Shown piece by piece: positions 7,784 through 16,529 of a DNA stretch of 64,000 nucleotides; the first letter of the stretch is position 1, and every line of letters begins with the position of its first letter. The notes beneath the pieces are model-generated. The model did not search any database. It saw nothing but the letters and a program-made list of their open reading frames with translations, and had not been told where the DNA came from. This DNA is from Palsa-504 sp963789225. GTDB lineage: Bacteria > Actinomycetota > Actinomycetes > Streptosporangiales > Streptosporangiaceae. The stretch is taken from positions 1,116,001 to 1,180,000 of the forward strand of contig CAWBKD010000046.1 in assembly GCA_963789225.1 (NCBI GenBank). Reading direction: 5' to 3'. The position numbers and the translations under genes are program-made.

Positions 7784-8821
7784 CTAAGGCCGGACCGCTC
7801 CGTCGAGGTCGTCGGCGTACCAGGGGGTGCTCATGGGAATCTTCTCCACGTCCATTCCCGTTTGCGGCGCGTCGATGATGTACCCGCCGCCCACGTAGAT
7901 GGCGACGTGCCCCTCGCCGTTGTAAATCAGCAGGTCGCCAGGTTCGATGGCGGACAGGGCGATGTGCGGCAGCGCGGCCCACTGCTCGTAGCTGTCCCGC
8001 GGGATCGCCACGCCCGCGAACGCCCACGCGGCCTGCGCCAGCCCGGAGCAGTCGAAGCCGAGGTTGCACGGGCCGGTGCCGCCGTAGACGTACGGGCAGC
8101 CGAGCTGGTTATAGGCGAACTCGACGGCCTTCTCCGCCTCGGTCGAGGTCGGCCCGCTGTACGTCTGCGGCTTGGAGCTGCCGTTCGCGCCGATCGAGTT
8201 GTTCTCCACCTGCCGTTGCTGCGGCACGGTCAGGCCGGCCAGCGTGGCCTGCTCGGTGGCGATCAGCCTGCCCAGGGAGTTCTTGTGGTTGGAAAGCTGG
8301 GTCTTGAGCGACGCGATCCCGTCCTCCGTGCGCTGCTGTTCCTGCTCCACGCCGGACAGCGTGCTGGCGTCGATGAGCAACTGCTGCGTCTCGGCGTCCT
8401 GATTGCCGGACAGCTCGATGAGGAGCGAGCCCTGCTGCAGGACGACGGAGGGATCACCCGAGGTCAGCACGCCCGCGATCGACGTCGCGCCGGTGTCCTC
8501 GAACGTGGCGGCCGCGATCTGGGCCACTTCGGTCTGCGCCGCCCTGAACTCGGCGTCGGCGTGACGGACGTCCGCGCGCACCTGGGCCAGCCTGGTCTGG
8601 GCCGCGGAAAGCTGCTGGCTGACCTGGTCGAGCTGCTCGGTGACCTTGTCGAACTCCGTGGTGAGCTCGTTCACCTTGGCCTGGACCTGGGCCACGGTCG
8701 GCGTGGGAGTGGCGAGGGCGCGAACGGTGAAGACCGCGAGCCCGCAGACCGTCGCGAGAACGGTCACGATCGCGGCGGCGCGGAGCAGGCGGGACCGGCT
8801 GCCCGCTAGCCGCGTACGCAC
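7784..8821 (-). CDS. Secreted NlpC/P60 peptidoglycan endopeptidase
   Basis: This 345-residue wall hydrolase resembles RipA. It has a signal/anchor (RLLRAAAIVTVLATVCGLAV), a long coiled-coil region (from TVAQVQAKVNELTTEFDKV through about residue 200) rich in Gln, Glu and Ala, and a C-terminal NlpC/P60 domain. That domain has the catalytic Cys in GFDCSGLAQAAW and His in GEGHVAIYVGGG. It would cut gamma-D-Glu-diaminopimelate bonds during growth and division. GTG at 8821 was preferred because GGAAG precedes it and it places positive residues just before the signal helix. An ATG at 8848 is the alternative. Confidence 0.88.
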   Translation of the reverse strand: MRTRLAGSRSRLLRAAAIVTVLATVCGLAVFTVRALATPTPTVAQVQAKVNELTTEFDKVTEQLDQVSQQLSAAQTRLAQVRADVRHADAEFRAAQTEVAQIAAATFEDTGATSIAGVLTSGDPSVVLQQGSLLIELSGNQDAETQQLLIDASTLSGVEQEQQRTEDGIASLKTQLSNHKNSLGRLIATEQATLAGLTVPQQRQVENNSIGANGSSKPQTYSGPTSTEAEKAVEFAYNQLGCPYVYGGTGPCNLGFDCSGLAQAAWAFAGVAIPRDSYEQWAALPHIALSAIEPGDLLIYNGEGHVAIYVGGGYIIDAPQTGMDVEKIPMSTPWYADDLDGAVRP

Positions 8822-8870
8822 GTGGCTTCCACGCTCCTGTCTTCGCATACCCTGCGTGTTCGCACGGGTC

Positions 8871-8935
8871 GTTAGCGTTCGGTTACTGGCCAGGCAACTG
8901 CTCGGCAAGCGTAGTGAAGGCAATAGAGCGTTACA
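8871..8935 (-). promoter_or_regulatory. Repeated GTTA sites upstream of the NlpC/P60 gene
   Basis: GTTAGCG at 8871 and GTTAC at 8882 are direct repeats 11 bases apart, with a third GTTAC at 8930. Similar spaced GTTAC-like repeats are bound by the MtrA response regulator upstream of wall-hydrolase genes in actinobacteria. Assignment to MtrA is inference from context. Confidence 0.25.
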
Positions 8936-9010
8936 ACCGATTCAGCTAATTCCAACTACTCCATTACGATGTCGTGATTCACCGGTGGGAACGACATCTT
9001 GGCGCTATCA

Positions 9011-9247
9011 TCACGACGCTTTCGCGGCGGGAAAGGCCGTCCCGTCCCAGGTCCGGGGCATTTGGTTCCCGGCGGCGACCTGCTTGAGCCGTAGCGGCGG
9101 CACCAGGCCGGCGTCCGCGAGAACGCCGAGCGCCCGCACCTCGGCCTCCCCCAGGTAGCCTGTCACGTTTGGCGGCTCAAGGACGGTAATGACGCAATCT
9201 CGGCATCCGTTACCGCGCGTCTCGCAGCGACCGCAATCAATTATCAT
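9011..9247 (-). CDS. Small four-cysteine protein, function unknown
   Basis: This 78-residue protein begins MIIDCGRCETRGNGCRDCV, giving two CxxC pairs within the first 18 residues, a likely zinc or iron-sulfur knuckle. The rest is a compact hydrophobic region ending in an Ala/Lys tail. AGGAGGCGTC just before the ATG at 9247 fixes the start; a longer frame from 9304 lacks such a site. It is divergent from the exonuclease. Similar proteins are found at this place in other actinobacteria, but I know of no assigned role. Confidence 0.65.
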   Translation of the reverse strand: MIIDCGRCETRGNGCRDCVITVLEPPNVTGYLGEAEVRALGVLADAGLVPPLRLKQVAAGNQMPRTWDGTAFPAAKAS

Positions 9248-9345
9248 GACGCCTCCTAGCATTCCGTGAATGGACGGACACACGCTAACTGCCCCCTCTG
9301 ACATTTCTGGTGGGTCGCCGTGCCCCGGCCGGTCATACCGGGGGC

Positions 9346-10095
9346 ATGAAGCCGAGCCCCTGGCGCGGCGTGCCTGCGGCGGGAATGTCGGTGGGCGGAA
9401 TTACGGTGGTGTCCGTGGTGAGGTCGGCCGTGATCACGCGGATATCCAGCGGCTACCCCGGTGTGCCGCGGGCGCGGCAGGAGCCTGCGGGGCTCGGGCC
9501 GGGCGGGCTCGCTGAGCTGGCGCTCGCTGAGCTGGAGTTCGCGGTGATCGACCTGGAGACCACCGGCTGGTCGCCCGAGGTCGCCGCGATCACCGAGATC
9601 GCGGCGGTCCGGGTGCGCGGTGGCGTCCGCCGCGGGGAGTTCGCCTCGCTGGTCAACCCGGGAGTGCCGGTCCCGCCCGGCATCGAGGACCTCACCGGGA
9701 TCAGCGACTGGATGCTGGCTGCGGCGCCAAGGGTCGCCGCGGTCCTGCCGGGGCTGCTGGCCTTCGCCGAGGGCTGCGTCCTGGTCGCGCACAACGCCCC
9801 GTTCGACGTCGGGTTCCTGCTCGCCGCCTGCACGGCGTGCGGCCTGGCCTGGCCCGGCTTTACCGTGCTCGACACCGTCATGCTGGCCAGGCACGTGATG
9901 GACCCCGACGAGGTGCCCGACTGCAAGCTGGGCACGCTGGCCGGCTTCTTCCGCGCCGGGACGTCGCCCTGCCACCGCGCCCTGGCCGACGCGCGGGCGA
10001 CCGCCGACGTGCTCGGCTGGCTGATCAGGCGCCTGAACCACCGGGGCGTGCGGACCCTGGGTCAGCTCGCGGGTTGGCCAGAAGTAGTAGCGTAA
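9346..10095 (+). CDS. DEDDh 3'-5' exonuclease, DnaQ epsilon-like
   Basis: This protein of about 249 residues contains the exonuclease motifs FAVIDLETTGWSPE (Exo I, Asp and Glu), VLVAHNAPFDVGFLLAAC (Exo II) and CHRALADARATADVL (Exo III, His and Asp). It should remove nucleotides from 3' ends with two metal ions, in repair or proofreading. An N-terminal stretch of about 60 residues before the domain has no recognisable fold. The ATG at 9346 follows CGGGGGC; GTG at 9310 is possible. It precedes a Lrp-type sensor gene on the same strand, as in Streptomyces. Confidence 0.85.
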   Translation: MKPSPWRGVPAAGMSVGGITVVSVVRSAVITRISSGYPGVPRARQEPAGLGPGGLAELALAELEFAVIDLETTGWSPEVAAITEIAAVRVRGGVRRGEFASLVNPGVPVPPGIEDLTGISDWMLAAAPRVAAVLPGLLAFAEGCVLVAHNAPFDVGFLLAACTACGLAWPGFTVLDTVMLARHVMDPDEVPDCKLGTLAGFFRAGTSPCHRALADARATADVLGWLIRRLNHRGVRTLGQLAGWPEVVA

Positions 10096-10159
10096 GCGCC
10101 AGCTGAGAACGGCCTGGCCAGCTCCGTCTGGCCGGCCACGATAATCCGGGAGGCATTCA

Positions 10160-10447
10160 GTGGTCACCGCGATCGTCCTGGTGCGGGCCGAGATCCAGCG
10201 CATCCCCGAGGTCGCCGAGATGATCTCCCAGATCCCCGAGGTCAGCGAGGTGTACTCGGTCACCGGCGAGTTCGACCTGGTGGCGATGGTCCGGGTCCGC
10301 GAACACGAGCAGCTCGACGACGTGATTCCCGGTCGGCTGAATAAGGTTCCCGGCGTCACGCACACCGAGACGCATATCGCGTTCCGCACCTACTCCAGGC
10401 ACGACCTGGAGGCGGCCTTCTCCCTGGGCCTGGCCGACGGCTCCTGA
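10160..10447 (+). CDS. Lrp/AsnC-type ligand-binding (RAM) protein without HTH
   Basis: This 95-residue protein is a stand-alone RAM (ACT-like) domain: MVTAIVLVRAEIQRIPEVAE, EVSEVYSVTGEFDLVAMVRV and VTHTETHIAFRTYS are the typical beta-alpha-beta segments. Full AsnC regulators carry an N-terminal helix-turn-helix that is missing here. Such proteins form rings that bind amino acids and may modulate partner regulators. GGGAGG precedes the GTG at 10160. It is convergent with trpD, which ends only four bases away. Confidence 0.88.
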   Translation: MVTAIVLVRAEIQRIPEVAEMISQIPEVSEVYSVTGEFDLVAMVRVREHEQLDDVIPGRLNKVPGVTHTETHIAFRTYSRHDLEAAFSLGLADGS

Positions 10448-10450
10448 CAG

Positions 10451-11512
10451 TCAGCTGCCCTTCGGGTCTAGGCGGCGGCTTTCCTCGATCCAGCGGTCCA
10501 GGAGGGCGGCGGCGGCGCCCGAGTCGACCGCCTGTTCGGCACGCGCGTAGCCGTCGGCCAGCGCCGGGACGAGCGCGTCCGGGCCCGGGACGCCGGTGGC
10601 CGCGGCCAGCGCGGCGGCGGCGTTCAGCAGGACGATGTCGCGCACCGGCCCCTGCTCTCCGGCCAGCACGGCGCGGGCCACGGCGGCGTTGCGGGGCGCG
10701 TCACCGCCGCGGAGTTCGGCGAGGGAGGCCTGGGGCAGCCCGAGCGCGGCGGGCGAGAACTCCGTCTTCGCCACCTGGCCGGCGTGCACCACCCAGACCG
10801 AGGACGGGCCGGTCGTGGTCAGCTCGTCCAGGCCGTCGGAGCCGTGGAAGACCAGGGCCGAACAGCCGCGCCCGGCCAGCACACCGGCGATGACCCCGCC
10901 CATGGCCGGGTCGAAGACCCCGACCGCCTGCGCCGAGGGCCGAGCCGGGTTGGCCACCGGGCCGAGGAAGTTGAAGACGGTCGGCACGCCGAGCTCGCTG
11001 CGGGTCGGGCCCGCGTACCGCAGCGCCGGGTGGTAGAGCGGCGCGAACAGGAACGCCACGCCGACGGTGTCGGCCAGCTCGGCGGTCGCCGCGGGCGGCA
11101 GGTCGATCACCACGCCGAGCGCCTCGAGCACGTCGGCGGCCCCGCAGGCGGACGACGCGGCCCGGTTACCGTGCTTGACCATCCGCGCGCCCGCGGCGGC
11201 GGCCACGATCGTGCCCATGGTCGAGACGTTGACCGTGAGCGCCCCGTCGCCGCCCGTCCCGACCAGGTCGGTCACCTCGCCGGCCAGGTGGATCGGCGTG
11301 GCGTGCGCGAGCATCGCCCTGGCCAGCCCGGTCATCTCGGCCACCGAGGTGCCCTTGATCCGCAGGGCGACGCCGAAGGCCGCGATCCTGGCCGGCGACG
11401 CCGCGCCTTCCATGATCTCGTTCATGGCCCATTCGCTCTCCTGCTCGGTCAGCGAATCGCCACGGATCAGCGCGCCGAGCAGCGCGGGCCACGTCGTGCG
11501 GGCGGCACCCAT
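10451..11512 (-). CDS. trpD: Anthranilate phosphoribosyltransferase
   Basis: This 353-residue enzyme transfers phosphoribose from PRPP to anthranilate, the second step of tryptophan synthesis. Diagnostic are LVGTGGDGALTVNVSTM (PRPP/Mg loop, about residues 90-106), KHGNRAASSACGAADVLEALG (the KHGNR and SS.GSAD-like segment), and GVPTVFNFLGPVANPARP. Homologues start at MGAARTTWPALL, giving ATG at 11512 rather than the longer frame from 11605. No other trp gene is nearby; in Streptomyces a solitary trpD also lies beside the qcr/cta genes. Confidence 0.92.
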   Translation of the reverse strand: MGAARTTWPALLGALIRGDSLTEQESEWAMNEIMEGAASPARIAAFGVALRIKGTSVAEMTGLARAMLAHATPIHLAGEVTDLVGTGGDGALTVNVSTMGTIVAAAAGARMVKHGNRAASSACGAADVLEALGVVIDLPPAATAELADTVGVAFLFAPLYHPALRYAGPTRSELGVPTVFNFLGPVANPARPSAQAVGVFDPAMGGVIAGVLAGRGCSALVFHGSDGLDELTTTGPSSVWVVHAGQVAKTEFSPAALGLPQASLAELRGGDAPRNAAVARAVLAGEQGPVRDIVLLNAAAALAAATGVPGPDALVPALADGYARAEQAVDSGAAAALLDRWIEESRRLDPKGS

Positions 11513-11537
11513 GGGAGCTCCCGGGGATCGGAACGAG

Positions 11538-11569
11538 GAACCATCGTCGTTCGGGATAAGGAAAATGAG
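11538..11569 (+). repeat. Copy of the dispersed ACCAYCGCTCGTTCGG motif
   Basis: GGAACCATCGTCGTTCGGG followed by ATAAGGAAAATGAG lies between the receiver-like gene and trpD. It matches the copy at 41921-41948 closely, including the downstream AAAATGAG. See the finding on this motif family. Confidence 0.5.
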
Positions 11570-11585
11570 TAAGAGGCGCGGCGGG

Positions 11586-11975
11586 TCAGCCGGATACGGC
11601 GGCACGCTCGCGCATCAGGCCGGCCAGCGCGTGGGCCAGCGCGATCGGGTCGATGGGATGGCTGACCACGGCGTCGGCCCGCGACCAGGTGGCGAGCCAG
11701 CCGTCGTCGGGACGGCCCACGACGAGCAGGACCGGCGGGCACTTGTAGATCTCGTCCTTGGCCTGGCGGCAGACGCCCATCCCGCCCGCGGGCTGCGCCT
11801 CTCCGTCGAGCACCATCACGTCCGCGCCGCGCGCGTCGAGCAGCCGGAACAGGGCCGGCTGGGTGGCCACCTCGATGATCTCGGCTTCCGGCACGTCCAT
11901 CGCGGGACGACGCCCGATGGCCAGCCGCATCTGCGCCCGCGTGTCCGCGTCGTGGCTGTACACAACGACCTTCAT
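11586..11975 (-). CDS. Receiver-like (pseudo-receiver) protein
   Basis: This 129-residue protein starts MKVVVYSHDADTRAQMRLA and has the alternating beta/alpha pattern of a CheY fold: ADVMVLDGEAQPAGG at the phosphorylation site, PPVLLVVGRPDDGWL and ADAVVSHPIDPIALAHALA. The Asp in VMVLDGE aligns with the phospho-acceptor. The acidic pair near the N-terminus is HD rather than DD, and the Lys of the last strand is replaced by His, so phosphorylation may be impaired. There is no output domain. It is divergent from ctaE and upstream of trpD. Confidence 0.7.
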   Translation of the reverse strand: MKVVVYSHDADTRAQMRLAIGRRPAMDVPEAEIIEVATQPALFRLLDARGADVMVLDGEAQPAGGMGVCRQAKDEIYKCPPVLLVVGRPDDGWLATWSRADAVVSHPIDPIALAHALAGLMRERAAVSG

Positions 11976-12054
11976 GACATCGAATGCTATCGGTACCGTC
12001 ACCAAGCCGGGGGTCGCGTAGCGATCGCCTACAGGTTGTCGTAATAATGGCCTC

Positions 12055-12694
12055 GTGGCGACAGCAACCGCACAGACGACCCCCCGCTCGCCGGCCAGCA
12101 GACCCAACCTGGTCAGCGTGGGCACCATCGTCTGGCTCTCCTCCGAGCTGATGTTCTTCGCGGCGCTGTTCGCGATGTACTTCACGATCAGGTCGGTCGA
12201 CAAGGGCCAGGGCCTGCCCTGGCCGGGCGCGCACCTCGACATCGCGCTCGGATCGGTGAACACCACCGTGCTGCTGCTTTCCAGCGTCACGTGCCAGATG
12301 GGCGTGTTCGCGGTCGAGCGCGGCCAGATCAGGCGCACCCGGTCGATCTTCCACCCGCTCAGCTGGGGCCTGCGCGAGTGGTACGTGCTTTCTCTCCTCA
12401 TGGGCACCTACTTCATCTGCGGCCAGGGGTACGAGTACCTGGACCTGATCAGGCACCAGGGCCTCACGCTGTCGTCCAGCGCGTACGGGTCGGTGTTCTA
12501 CCTGACGACGGGGTTCCACGGGCTGCACGTCACCGGCGGGCTTATCGCGTTCATCTTCTTGCTCGGCCGCACCTACGCCGCCAAGCGCTTCACCCATGAA
12601 CAGCAGGTCAGCGCCATCGTCGTGTCGTACTACTGGCACTTCGTCGACGTCGTTCTGGATCGCCCTGTTCACCACCATCTACCTCATCCACTAG
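12055..12694 (+). CDS. ctaE: Cytochrome c oxidase subunit III, with a +1 frameshift near the C-terminus
   Basis: Subunit III of the aa3 oxidase, with membrane helices LMFFAALFAMYFTI, VNTTVLLLSSVTC and FYLTTGFHGLHVTGGLIAFI. Near 12653 an extra T changes the expected VVWIALFTTIYLIH ending to VVLDRPVHHHLPHP. Removing one base restores the normal end at TAG 12692-12694. As written, the frame runs on into qcrC and would give a 512-residue CtaE-QcrC fusion ending at 13593. The GTG at 12055 has TAATAAT six bases upstream (12042-12048), suggesting a leaderless transcript. It is first in ctaE-qcrC-qcrA-qcrB. Confidence 0.88.
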
Positions 12695-12708
12695 TCAGGG
12701 GACAGCGA

Positions 12709-13593
12709 GTGAGCTGGATCAAAGCCAGGCGCAGGCGCCCGGTCGCCGGCTACGCGGCACTGCTGCTCGGGCTGGTCATGGTCACGGTGCTCTACGGGGC
12801 CGTGGCCGGCACGGGCGGCGGCGGCGCCCAGGCCCAGCCGCCTTCCTCGCAATCAGACCTCAACGCTGGCGAGACCCTGTTCAATGAGACGTGCGCGACC
12901 TGCCATGGGTTTGGCGGGGTGGGCCACGCCGGCATCGCGCCGAGCCTGATCGGCGCGGGCGCGGCCGCGGTGGACTTCCAGATGTCCACCGGGCGCATGC
13001 CGGCCAAGGAGGTCGGCGCGGAGAACGAGCGCAAGCCGACGCTGTTTACCCAGCAGCAGATCTACGAGATCGCCGACTACGTCCAGTCGCTCGGCGGCGG
13101 GCCGACGATCCCCGACGCCCAGCAGGTGTCCACCGTGGGCGCGAACACCGCGCTCGGCGAGGAACTATTCAGCGCCAACTGCGCGCAGTGCCACAACGCG
13201 GGCCTGTCCGGCGGGGCGCTGACCTACGGCAAGGATGCGCCGCCGCTGACCCAGGCCACCGCGACGCAGATCTACGAGGCCATGCTGACCGGGCCCGAGG
13301 CGATGCCCGTCTTCGCCGACGGCGCGATCAGCCCGCAGGCCAAGCGCGACATCATCGCCTACGTCCTCGAAACGCGGACCGAACCCAATCCCGGCGGGCT
13401 CACGCTCGGCCGGATGGGGCCGGTGACCGAGGGCCTGGTGATCTTCCTGGGCGGGATGGGCTTCCTGGTGCTGATCGCGATGTGGATCACCGCCAAGCGG
13501 CGTGAGCCGTGGGACGCGGCGCAGGGCGCGGGGGCCGGTTCCGGCGCCGCCGGGGGCCCGGATGCGCCGGGAGATGCTTGGACGGAGCACTGA
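12709..13593 (+). CDS. qcrC: Diheme cytochrome c subunit of the bc1 complex
   Basis: This 294-residue membrane-anchored diheme cytochrome c passes electrons from the Rieske protein to the oxidase within the actinobacterial bc1-aa3 supercomplex. It has an N-terminal hydrophobic segment (AGYAALLLGLVMVTVLYG), heme motifs CATCH and CAQCH about 95 residues apart, and a C-terminal helix (LVIFLGGMGFLVLIAMWIT). GTG at 12709 follows GGGGACAGC. The stop shares one base with the next ATG (TGATG). Because of the upstream insertion it also lies in frame with ctaE. Confidence 0.93.
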   Translation: MSWIKARRRRPVAGYAALLLGLVMVTVLYGAVAGTGGGGAQAQPPSSQSDLNAGETLFNETCATCHGFGGVGHAGIAPSLIGAGAAAVDFQMSTGRMPAKEVGAENERKPTLFTQQQIYEIADYVQSLGGGPTIPDAQQVSTVGANTALGEELFSANCAQCHNAGLSGGALTYGKDAPPLTQATATQIYEAMLTGPEAMPVFADGAISPQAKRDIIAYVLETRTEPNPGGLTLGRMGPVTEGLVIFLGGMGFLVLIAMWITAKRREPWDAAQGAGAGSGAAGGPDAPGDAWTEH

Positions 13594-14787
13594 TGAGCGA
13601 GATGGACGAGACTTCTGGGGTCTCTGAGGGCCATGAAGGTTTCGGGGGCCCTGAGGGTTCTGAGGGCTCTGAGATTCTTGAGGGTCCTGGCGGTCCGCCC
13701 GCGCCGCACCGGGTGATCGGGACTCCCCCGCCCACCCCGCGCCTGCTGGGCGGGGACGGCGGGTCCGCTGGCCACGGGGGACCTGGTTCCAGCCTGGTCC
13801 CGGCCCAGGGCAGTCCCGTCGAGGGCGGCGGGCACGGCGAGGAGCGGATGCCGAGCGAGGCGGACTACCCGTCGCACGCCAGGAACGCCGAACGGCTGGT
13901 CGTGTTCTTCTTCCTGCTCGCGTTCCTCGCGGGGTGCGGGTTCATCGCCGCCTACATCGGTCTCGGCGTCTACTCGGTCGAACAAGGTCTTCCGCTCCAA
14001 CCTGGGCCTGGGCCTGTCGCTGTCGGTCGCGCTGTTCAGCCTCGGCATGGGCGCGCTGATCTGGGTTCGGCACCTGATGCCGGACTACGAGATGGTCGAG
14101 GAACGGCACGACATGCGCTCGACCGACGCCGAGCGCGCGGCCTTCCAGGACTACTTCAAGGAAGGCACGGCGGCCAGCCAGTTCGTTAAGCGGCCGATGG
14201 TCCGGCGAACGCTGATGCTGGCCACGCTGCCGCTGGCCCTCGCCCCGGTCGTGCTGCTCCGCGACTCGGGCCCGCTGCCGGGGACCAGCCTGCGGCACAC
14301 CGTGTGGAGCCCAGGGCGGCGGCTGCTCGTCTACGGCACCAACCAGCCGATCTCCCCGGCCGAGTTCAGCGCGCCCGGCGGCATGATCACGATCGTGCCC
14401 GACGGCTACCAGGACGACCTGGACGCGCTGGCCAAGGCCGCCGTCATCATCATCAAGTTCCGCCCCGGCGAGCTGCACATCCCGACGCGGTACGCCGGCG
14501 GCACGCTGATCGGCACGCCCAACTGGACGGTCGACAACATCGTCGCCTACTCCAAGATCTGTACCCACGTAGGCTGCCCGGTGGCCCTGTACGAGCAGAC
14601 CACGCACCACATCCTGTGCCCCTGCCACCAGTCCACGTTCGACGCGACGACCGGCGCGACCGTGATCTTCGGCCCGGCCCCGCGGCCGCTGCCGCAGCTT
14701 CCGCTGACCGTCGACTCCTCGGGTTACCTGGTGTCGGCCAGCGACTTCACCCAGCCCGTCGGCCCGAGTTTCTGGGAGCGCGGATGA
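13593..14787 (+). CDS. qcrA: Rieske iron-sulfur subunit of the bc1 complex, with a +1 frameshift
   Basis: The C-terminal part has the 2Fe-2S ligands CTHVGC and CPCHQSTFD and an FGPAPRPLPQLPL tail; actinobacterial QcrA has three N-terminal membrane helices. The frame from ATG 13593 gives a long acidic Gly/Glu-rich leader and helix FFFLLAFLAGCGFIAAYIG, then breaks at about 13983. GTCGAACAAGG appears where GTCGACAAGG would continue as VDKVFRSNLGLGLSL. The remainder is intact from there to 14787. One extra A explains the break. The stop overlaps the qcrB ATG (ATGA). Confidence 0.87.
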
Positions 14788-16529
14788 GCGACGACATCAA
14801 TTTCCCTAAGGCGCTGAGCGGGACGGGCTCGTGGCTGGATGACAGGTTCCACGGGGCGCGCGGTCTGCGCGTCTTCATGCGGAAGGTGTTTCCCGACCAC
14901 TGGTCGTTCATGCTCGGCGAGATCGCGCTGTGGTCGTTCGTCATCCTGCTGCTGAGCGGGACCTTCCTCTCGCTGTTCTTCGTGCCGTCGATGAACGAGG
15001 TCGTCTACCACGGCTCGTATATCAAGCTCGACGGCATCCGGATGAGCGAGGCGTACCAGTCGACGCTGAACATCAGCTTCGACGTGCGCGGCGGGCTGCT
15101 GATGCGGCAGATCCACCACTGGGCCGCCGACCTCTTCATGGCCTCGCTGACCATCCACATGCTGCGGGTGTTCTTCACCGGCGCGTACCGCAAGCCGCGC
15201 GAGATCAACTGGCTGATCGGGGTCACGCTGTTCACCCTGGGCCTGCTCGAGGGGCTGTTCGGGTACTCGCTGCCCGACGACCAGTTGTCCGGCGCGGGCC
15301 TGCGGATCTTCGAGGGCGCGCTGCAGGGGATCCCGATCGTCGGCACGTACCTGGCGTTCTTCTTGTTCGGCGGGCCGTACCCCGGTAGTTCGATCGTGCC
15401 GAGGATGTACATCATCCACGTGCTGCTGATCCCGGGCCTGATCCTGGCGCTGATCACGGCCCACCTGTTCATCATGGTCCACCAGAAGCACACCCAGATG
15501 CCGGCCAAGGGGAACACCGAGCGGAACGTCACCGGCCAGCCGTTCTTCCCGTACTTCATGGCCAAGGGCGGCGCGTGGTTCTTCTTCATCTTCGGGGCGA
15601 TCGCGTTCCTCTCCACGTTCGCCCAGATCAACCCGATCTGGCTGTACGGGCCGTACACGCCGGTGGCCATCTCGTCCGCCTCCCAGCCTGACTTCTATAT
15701 GGGCATCCTGGAGGGCTCGCTGCGCATGATGCCCGCCTGGGAGTACAGCCGCCTCGGGCACACGCTCTCGCTGAGCGTGCTGATCCCGTTCGCGTTGCCG
15801 CTGACGATCGTCCTGGGCGGTGCGACGTTCTGGCCGTTCTTCGAGCAATGGGCGACCGGGGATAAGTCCTGGCACAACATCAACGACCGGCCCAGGAACG
15901 CCCCGGTGCGGACCGGCATCGGCATGGCGGCGGTCGTGTTCTACGGGGTGCTGTGGGCCGAGGGCGCCAACGACGTCATCGCCGACAAGCTGCAGATCCC
16001 GCTGTACACGGTCACCTGGATCGCGCGCATCCTGATCTTCGTAGGGCCCGCGGTCGCATTTATCGCTACTAGACGTATCTGCCTGGGTCTGCAGCGTAAG
16101 GATCGCGAACTGCTGGAGCACGGTCTCGAGACCGGCATCATCAGGCAGATGCCGAACGGCGAGTTCATCGAGGTGCACCGGCCGGTCTCGGAGGAATCCC
16201 GGGCCGTGCTCGAGGCCAAGAAGGCCCCCGCGCTCCTGCCTGCGCCCGGATCCGAGGACGAGAACGGCGTGCCGTCACCTGACTCGCGCGGCCCCATGGG
16301 CTGGGCGAAGGGAGTCGCCAACCGCGCCTTCGCGGAGACCATCGCGGAGGGGGACGGGCACGGGAATGGTCACGGGCCTGACGGGCACGGCGCGGATGGG
16401 CACGAGGTGGCTGCCGTCGCGGCCGGTGAGGGGCACGGTTCCGGGCACGAGATTGGTTCGGGTTCCTCCGAGGCTTCGGGTGGCGCGACTGCCCTGCCTC
16501 CTGGTGCTGAGGACGAGGACGAATCCTGA
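14784..16529 (+). CDS. qcrB: Cytochrome b subunit of the bc1 complex, with a His-rich tail
   Basis: This 581-residue quinol-oxidising cytochrome b has membrane helices with heme ligands in QIHHWAADLFMASLTIHMLR and in RMYIIHVLLIP followed by ITAHLFIMVHQKH. The Qo segment reads SQPDFYMGILEG near residue 305, in place of a classical PEW loop. After about residue 440 the cytoplasmic tail becomes charged and ends with a Gly/His-rich stretch (HGNGHGPDGHGADGHE, about 527-542) not part of the core fold. Start ATG overlaps the qcrA stop. Bedaquiline-class and Q203-type inhibitors target this complex in mycobacteria. Confidence 0.94.
   Translation: MSDDINFPKALSGTGSWLDDRFHGARGLRVFMRKVFPDHWSFMLGEIALWSFVILLLSGTFLSLFFVPSMNEVVYHGSYIKLDGIRMSEAYQSTLNISFDVRGGLLMRQIHHWAADLFMASLTIHMLRVFFTGAYRKPREINWLIGVTLFTLGLLEGLFGYSLPDDQLSGAGLRIFEGALQGIPIVGTYLAFFLFGGPYPGSSIVPRMYIIHVLLIPGLILALITAHLFIMVHQKHTQMPAKGNTERNVTGQPFFPYFMAKGGAWFFFIFGAIAFLSTFAQINPIWLYGPYTPVAISSASQPDFYMGILEGSLRMMPAWEYSRLGHTLSLSVLIPFALPLTIVLGGATFWPFFEQWATGDKSWHNINDRPRNAPVRTGIGMAAVVFYGVLWAEGANDVIADKLQIPLYTVTWIARILIFVGPAVAFIATRRICLGLQRKDRELLEHGLETGIIRQMPNGEFIEVHRPVSEESRAVLEAKKAPALLPAPGSEDENGVPSPDSRGPMGWAKGVANRAFAETIAEGDGHGNGHGPDGHGADGHEVAAVAAGEGHGSGHEIGSGSSEASGGATALPPGAEDEDES

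Noticed and set aside
8821..9010. Possible c-di-AMP (ydaO) riboswitch upstream of the NlpC/P60 gene
   Set aside because: Such riboswitches often precede this gene class, but the conserved core sequences and pairing pattern were not found in the 190-base region.
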